64,000 bases of DNA from Deinococcus sp. QL22 (lineage in GTDB: Bacteria; Deinococcota; Deinococci; Deinococcales; Deinococcaceae). The translations under genes were made by a program, and so were the position numbers. The notes under the pieces are model-generated. The model did not search any database, was not told the origin of the DNA, and worked only from the letters and a program-made list of their open reading frames with translations. Numbering within the stretch: the stretch's first letter is position 1; each line of letters starts with the position of its first letter. Shown in pieces: positions 60,881 to 64,000 of this stretch. Location of the stretch: assembly GCF_023370075.1 (NCBI RefSeq), contig NZ_CP097154.1, forward strand, positions 1 through 64,000. The letters run 5' to 3'.

Positions 60881-63800
60881 ATGTCGCATGCCGTGACCAC
60901 CGAGCAGCACCTCAAACGCCTGTTGCAACGCCTGAACGAGCTGCACGCTTGGGCCGATGCTGTCACTTTGCCGCTTCCAATAGGCATTTTCAGAGATGCG
61001 GCGGGCCAAGAATGGCCGATTCAGGAAGGCTCGGCGTGGCCGTCGCGGGCCTTTCCAGTGTCCATGCGCTTTGAGGTAACGGTGCCGCAAGCTTGGGCGG
61101 GGCAGGCCGTCACCGCGCAACTGTTGCCGGGCGGCGAGGGGTTGCTCCGCGTGAACGGGGCCAGCGTGGGCGGCCTGAATCCTTTTCATACCGAAATTCG
61201 GGTCTTGGCAGCGGCGGTGGGCGGCGAAGTATTGAGCCTGGAAATAGAAGCCAGCCCAAAGGGCCTGTTTGGCTCGCCGGAGCGGAAAAATGCGTTGCAC
61301 CGCGCCCGACTGGTGGTGCCTGATGCGGGGGTGCGGGCGCTGTACGAAGACCTGTTGGCCGTGTATGACGCCGCCCAACACCTGCTGAAAGCGGGCCGCT
61401 CTGCCATTGCCGAACGCCTGACCGATCTGCTGGACGCGGCTTTCCGGCAGATTCCGCTGGAACGGGGCAACAGCGCAGCGTATCTGGCGCGGGCCGTGGA
61501 AAACCCGGTGCTGAAGGCCACGATTGACGGCCTCTGGGATGAATACGAGTTTGAAACGGCTAACCCGCCGCCCTACCCGCAGGAATGGCAACCCCGACTG
61601 GCAGCCGCGCGGGCGTGGCTGCAGAGCGCACTGGACAGCTTGCGGGCCGAGTATCCGGCAGAAGGCCATCTGGCGTTGACCGGACACGCGCACATCGATC
61701 TGGCGTGGCTGTGGCCCCTGTCGGAAACGCGGCGCAAGGCCCGGCGCACCTTTGCCACCGTGCTGAACCTGATGGAGCAGTACCCGGATTTCGTGTTCAA
61801 CCAGAGCATGGGCCAGCTGTACGAGTATGTGCAGGAAGACGACCCCGCGCTGTTCGAGCGGATTCGGGCCAGAGTGATGGAAGGGCGCTGGGACGTGGTG
61901 GGCGGCATGTGGGTCGAGCCGGACGGCAACCTGCCCAGCGGCGAGGCGTGGGCGCGGCAACTGCTGCACGGTCAGCGCTACTTTCAGAAAGAATTTGCCG
62001 TGCAGTCGCGGGTCTGCTGGCTGCCCGACACCTTCGGGTACGCGGGCAACCTGCCGCAACTCCTGAGGCTGGCCGACATGCCGAACTTTTTTACGACCAA
62101 GCTGAACTGGAACGAAACCACCGTGTTTCCCTACGACCTGTACCACTGGGAAGGACTGGACGGAAGCCGCGTGCTGGCGCACAGTTTCCTCAATCCTGCC
62201 GAGGGCTACAACGGCGACATCAAGGCGCTGGATACCTTTGAAACGTGGAAGGCCTTCCGGGGCAAGCGGCGGCACGGAGAGAGCCTGCTGAGCTTCGGCT
62301 ACGGCGACGGCGGCGGCGGCCCGACTTCCGGTATGTTGGAACGCTACGCCCGCCAGCGCGATTTTCCAGGCCTGCCCAAGCTGCACATGACGCGGGTGGC
62401 CGACTTCTATAACCAGATTGGGGCCGAGGCGCGGGCCAATTTGCCGGTGTGGGTGGGCGAGCAATATTTTGAGTTGCACCGGGGAACGTACACCACGCAG
62501 GCCGAAATCAAGCGCCTGAATCGCCGTCTGGAACTTACTTTGCCCGAAGCCGAAGCTGCCTGTGTGTTGGCTGCCCGCATCATTACCCGTTCTTATCCGC
62601 ACGCCGAATTACACGCGGCTTGGAAGGTACTGCTCAGGAACCAGTTTCACGACATCTTGCCCGGAAGTAGCGTGCAGGCGGTGAATACAGTGGCCCAAGC
62701 CGAGATGCGGGGGGCACTGGAAGAGGCCGGGCAACTGCGCGACGCGGCCTTGCAAGCCCTCAGCGACGCGGTAGGTGGGCCGTCTGACCAGACTGAGCGT
62801 GTGGTGGTCTGGAATCTGACGCTACAAGACCGCCTGCTGAGTGCTGATTTGGCTGGGCTGGAAGGCCTCAGCATTCCGCCGGGGCTGACTGTGCCGGGGC
62901 TGGGTTACCTGAGCTTTCCGGTGGCTGTCGCCGAACCTGCTCTGCCTGCTTTCCCGCCCGATGACCTGACACTAGAGAATGAGTATTTGCGCGTGCAGGT
63001 GAGTGCTGACGGCACATTAAGCAGCCTGTACGACAAGCAGCAGGGCCGCGAAATGTTGGATGGATGGGGCAACCAACTGTGGGCCTACGTGGATATTCCG
63101 CGTATGTGGGAGGCGTGGGACGTAGATGCCACCTACACGCAGGAAGGCGAGGAGTGGACGGCGTTGGAAGCCCCCCGGCGCGTGAGTGCGGCAGAGGTGC
63201 AGGTGCGCCGCGGCAGCCAGCAGGAGCGGGGTAATCCCCGTTCGATGAACCCCAGCACTATCACGCAAACCTACCGCCTAGACCCCGGCAGTAAGCGGCT
63301 CGACATTCACACGCACGCCGACTGGCAGGGCCGCCGCACCTTCTTGCGGGCGCTGGTGCCGCTGCAAGTCCGGGCCAATGTCGCTACCTTTGAAACCGCG
63401 TTCGGCGCAGTGACCCGCCCGACCCACACCAATACGGCGGGCGACGCCGCCCAATTTGAAAAACCCGGCCACCGCTGGGCCGACCTCAGCGAAGGCGGCA
63501 GCGGCGAGGCAGGGAGCGGCCTGAGCTTGCTCACCGACAGCAAATACGGTTACAGCGCGGCGGGCAATGTGCTGGGCCTGAGCCTGCTGCGTTCGCCCAT
63601 TTCGCCAGATCCGGCAGCCGATGAGGGCCTGCACCAGTTCACTTACAGCCTTTATCCACACGCGGGCGACTGGCGAAACGGCACGGTGGCAGAGGCCCAC
63701 GACCTAAATGCGCCGCTGCTGGCCTACCGGAGCGCAACTCCTGACGGAACCTTGCCTGAATCGGCCCGCCTGCTGCATCTGCACGGCGGCCCCAGCCTGC

Positions 63801-64000
63801 GCCTGAGTGCCCTAAAATTGGCTGAAGACAGTGATGCAATGATTATCCGGCTGTATGAAACGCACGGCACTCGCGGTCAGGCAACGTTGACGGGGTTGGA
63901 CAGCTTGGGACTCGGTGACGGTTGGCAGGCGGTAAACTTGTTGGAGCAAGCGCTAAATACAGAAGATTCAGCACCACAAAAAGCGCTCGCCTTCACCCCC
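60881..64000 (+). CDS. GH38 alpha-mannosidase, 3' end outside window
   Basis: The 1040 codons from ATG 60881 stay open to the window edge. LALTGHAHIDLAWLWPLSET carries the zinc-binding His and Asp, VCWLPDTFGYAGNLPQLL holds the nucleophile Asp of retaining GH38 enzymes, FSYGDGGGG-like LSFGYGDGGGGPT follows, then the helical domain HDILPGSSVQAVN and a large beta domain with YDKQQGREML. No signal peptide is visible, so it is probably cytoplasmic and trims mannosides after uptake. Usual length is about 1000-1050 residues, so little is missing. Confidence 0.88.
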   Translation, partial: MSHAVTTEQHLKRLLQRLNELHAWADAVTLPLPIGIFRDAAGQEWPIQEGSAWPSRAFPVSMRFEVTVPQAWAGQAVTAQLLPGGEGLLRVNGASVGGLNPFHTEIRVLAAAVGGEVLSLEIEASPKGLFGSPERKNALHRARLVVPDAGVRALYEDLLAVYDAAQHLLKAGRSAIAERLTDLLDAAFRQIPLERGNSAAYLARAVENPVLKATIDGLWDEYEFETANPPPYPQEWQPRLAAARAWLQSALDSLRAEYPAEGHLALTGHAHIDLAWLWPLSETRRKARRTFATVLNLMEQYPDFVFNQSMGQLYEYVQEDDPALFERIRARVMEGRWDVVGGMWVEPDGNLPSGEAWARQLLHGQRYFQKEFAVQSRVCWLPDTFGYAGNLPQLLRLADMPNFFTTKLNWNETTVFPYDLYHWEGLDGSRVLAHSFLNPAEGYNGDIKALDTFETWKAFRGKRRHGESLLSFGYGDGGGGPTSGMLERYARQRDFPGLPKLHMTRVADFYNQIGAEARANLPVWVGEQYFELHRGTYTTQAEIKRLNRRLELTLPEAEAACVLAARIITRSYPHAELHAAWKVLLRNQFHDILPGSSVQAVNTVAQAEMRGALEEAGQLRDAALQALSDAVGGPSDQTERVVVWNLTLQDRLLSADLAGLEGLSIPPGLTVPGLGYLSFPVAVAEPALPAFPPDDLTLENEYLRVQVSADGTLSSLYDKQQGREMLDGWGNQLWAYVDIPRMWEAWDVDATYTQEGEEWTALEAPRRVSAAEVQVRRGSQQERGNPRSMNPSTITQTYRLDPGSKRLDIHTHADWQGRRTFLRALVPLQVRANVATFETAFGAVTRPTHTNTAGDAAQFEKPGHRWADLSEGGSGEAGSGLSLLTDSKYGYSAAGNVLGLSLLRSPISPDPAADEGLHQFTYSLYPHAGDWRNGTVAEAHDLNAPLLAYRSATPDGTLPESARLLHLHGGPSLRLSALKLAEDSDAMIIRLYETHGTRGQATLTGLDSLGLGDGWQAVNLLEQALNTEDSAPQKALAFTP

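Noticed and set aside
60728..62602. Long reverse-strand open frame over the mannosidase gene
   Set aside because: The forward frame is a well-conserved GH38 enzyme; the reverse product has no family pattern.
1..64000. tRNA, rRNA, intact insertion sequence or prophage
   Set aside because: None of the conserved RNA stems, transposases with terminal repeats, integrases or capsid genes was found by reading both strands.

Overview
The window looks like part of a secondary replicon (megaplasmid or second chromosome) of a Deinococcus species. The base composition is GC-rich. There is a recognisable pprA (the Deinococcus DNA-repair protein PprA) at 40350-41210. A Deinococcus-type RepA initiator at 23633-25009 sits beside ten iterons at 25238-25525. 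Many genes are joined by ATGA overlaps, and at least one start appears leaderless. No rRNA, tRNA, CRISPR array or intact insertion sequence was seen. No parA/parB pair lies next to the origin.

Layout. (1) 1-10640: an acyl-CoA catabolic block. Eight tightly coupled genes (SDR, MaoC hydratase, macro-domain protein, PaaI thioesterase, ACAD10/11-type acyl-CoA dehydrogenase, second SDR, APH-fold kinase, histidine-phosphatase-fold protein) are followed by a molybdopterin oxidoreductase and a reverse-strand acyl-CoA synthetase. An identical 20-bp perfect palindrome, TGCTCGTCACGTGACGAGCA, lies upstream of each of these three transcription units, so they look like one regulon. Kinase plus ACAD plus SDR plus acyl-CoA ligase resembles the phosphorylation-dependent 4-hydroxyacyl-CoA route of bacterial levulinate catabolism and of animal ACAD10/ACAD11. 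(2) 10727-19498: signalling and envelope genes (DUF2231, GGDEF-GAF, a large histidine kinase, two small lipoproteins, a methyltransferase) and a DUF4388/roadblock pair carrying apparent frameshifts. (3) 19659-23418: a quinone-oxidoreductase-like MDR enzyme with a divergently placed, probably autoregulated TetR repressor, an MFS transporter and Ohr. (4) 23633-25525: the replication origin. (5) 25842-32384: DUF2243, a GGDEF-EAL gene with a damaged 5' end, and a four-gene type IV pilin-like operon ending in a DUF4900 protein. (6) 33178-39944: a response regulator, a secreted M28 peptidase, a pcaB-like lyase remnant coupled to a thiolase and a fused 3-oxoacid CoA-transferase, and a TetA-like MFS pump. 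(7) 40350-50428: pprA, two DUF2382 stress proteins, a 1170-residue PAS/GAF/GGDEF/EAL protein, a cyclic-nucleotide-binding thioredoxin-reductase-like flavoprotein without CxxC, and a LacI regulator. (8) 50799-59783: a sugar-alcohol operon (solute-binding protein, two permeases, mannitol dehydrogenase, SDR, sorbitol/xylitol dehydrogenase, FGGY kinase) preceded by LacI-type operators. (9) 60070-64000: an azoreductase and a GH38 alpha-mannosidase cut by the window edge.

The main points for follow-up are the three-site palindrome regulon with the unfused kinase/ACAD pair, the helically phased iteron origin, the leaderless TetR promoter with its overlapping operator, and pprA without an obvious RDRM. 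Several one-base frameshifts (about 18.5 kb, 19.3 kb and 35.5 kb), plus a truncated GAF at 27.9 kb, could be real decay or assembly error. All functions are read from motifs and family memory; no search was run.
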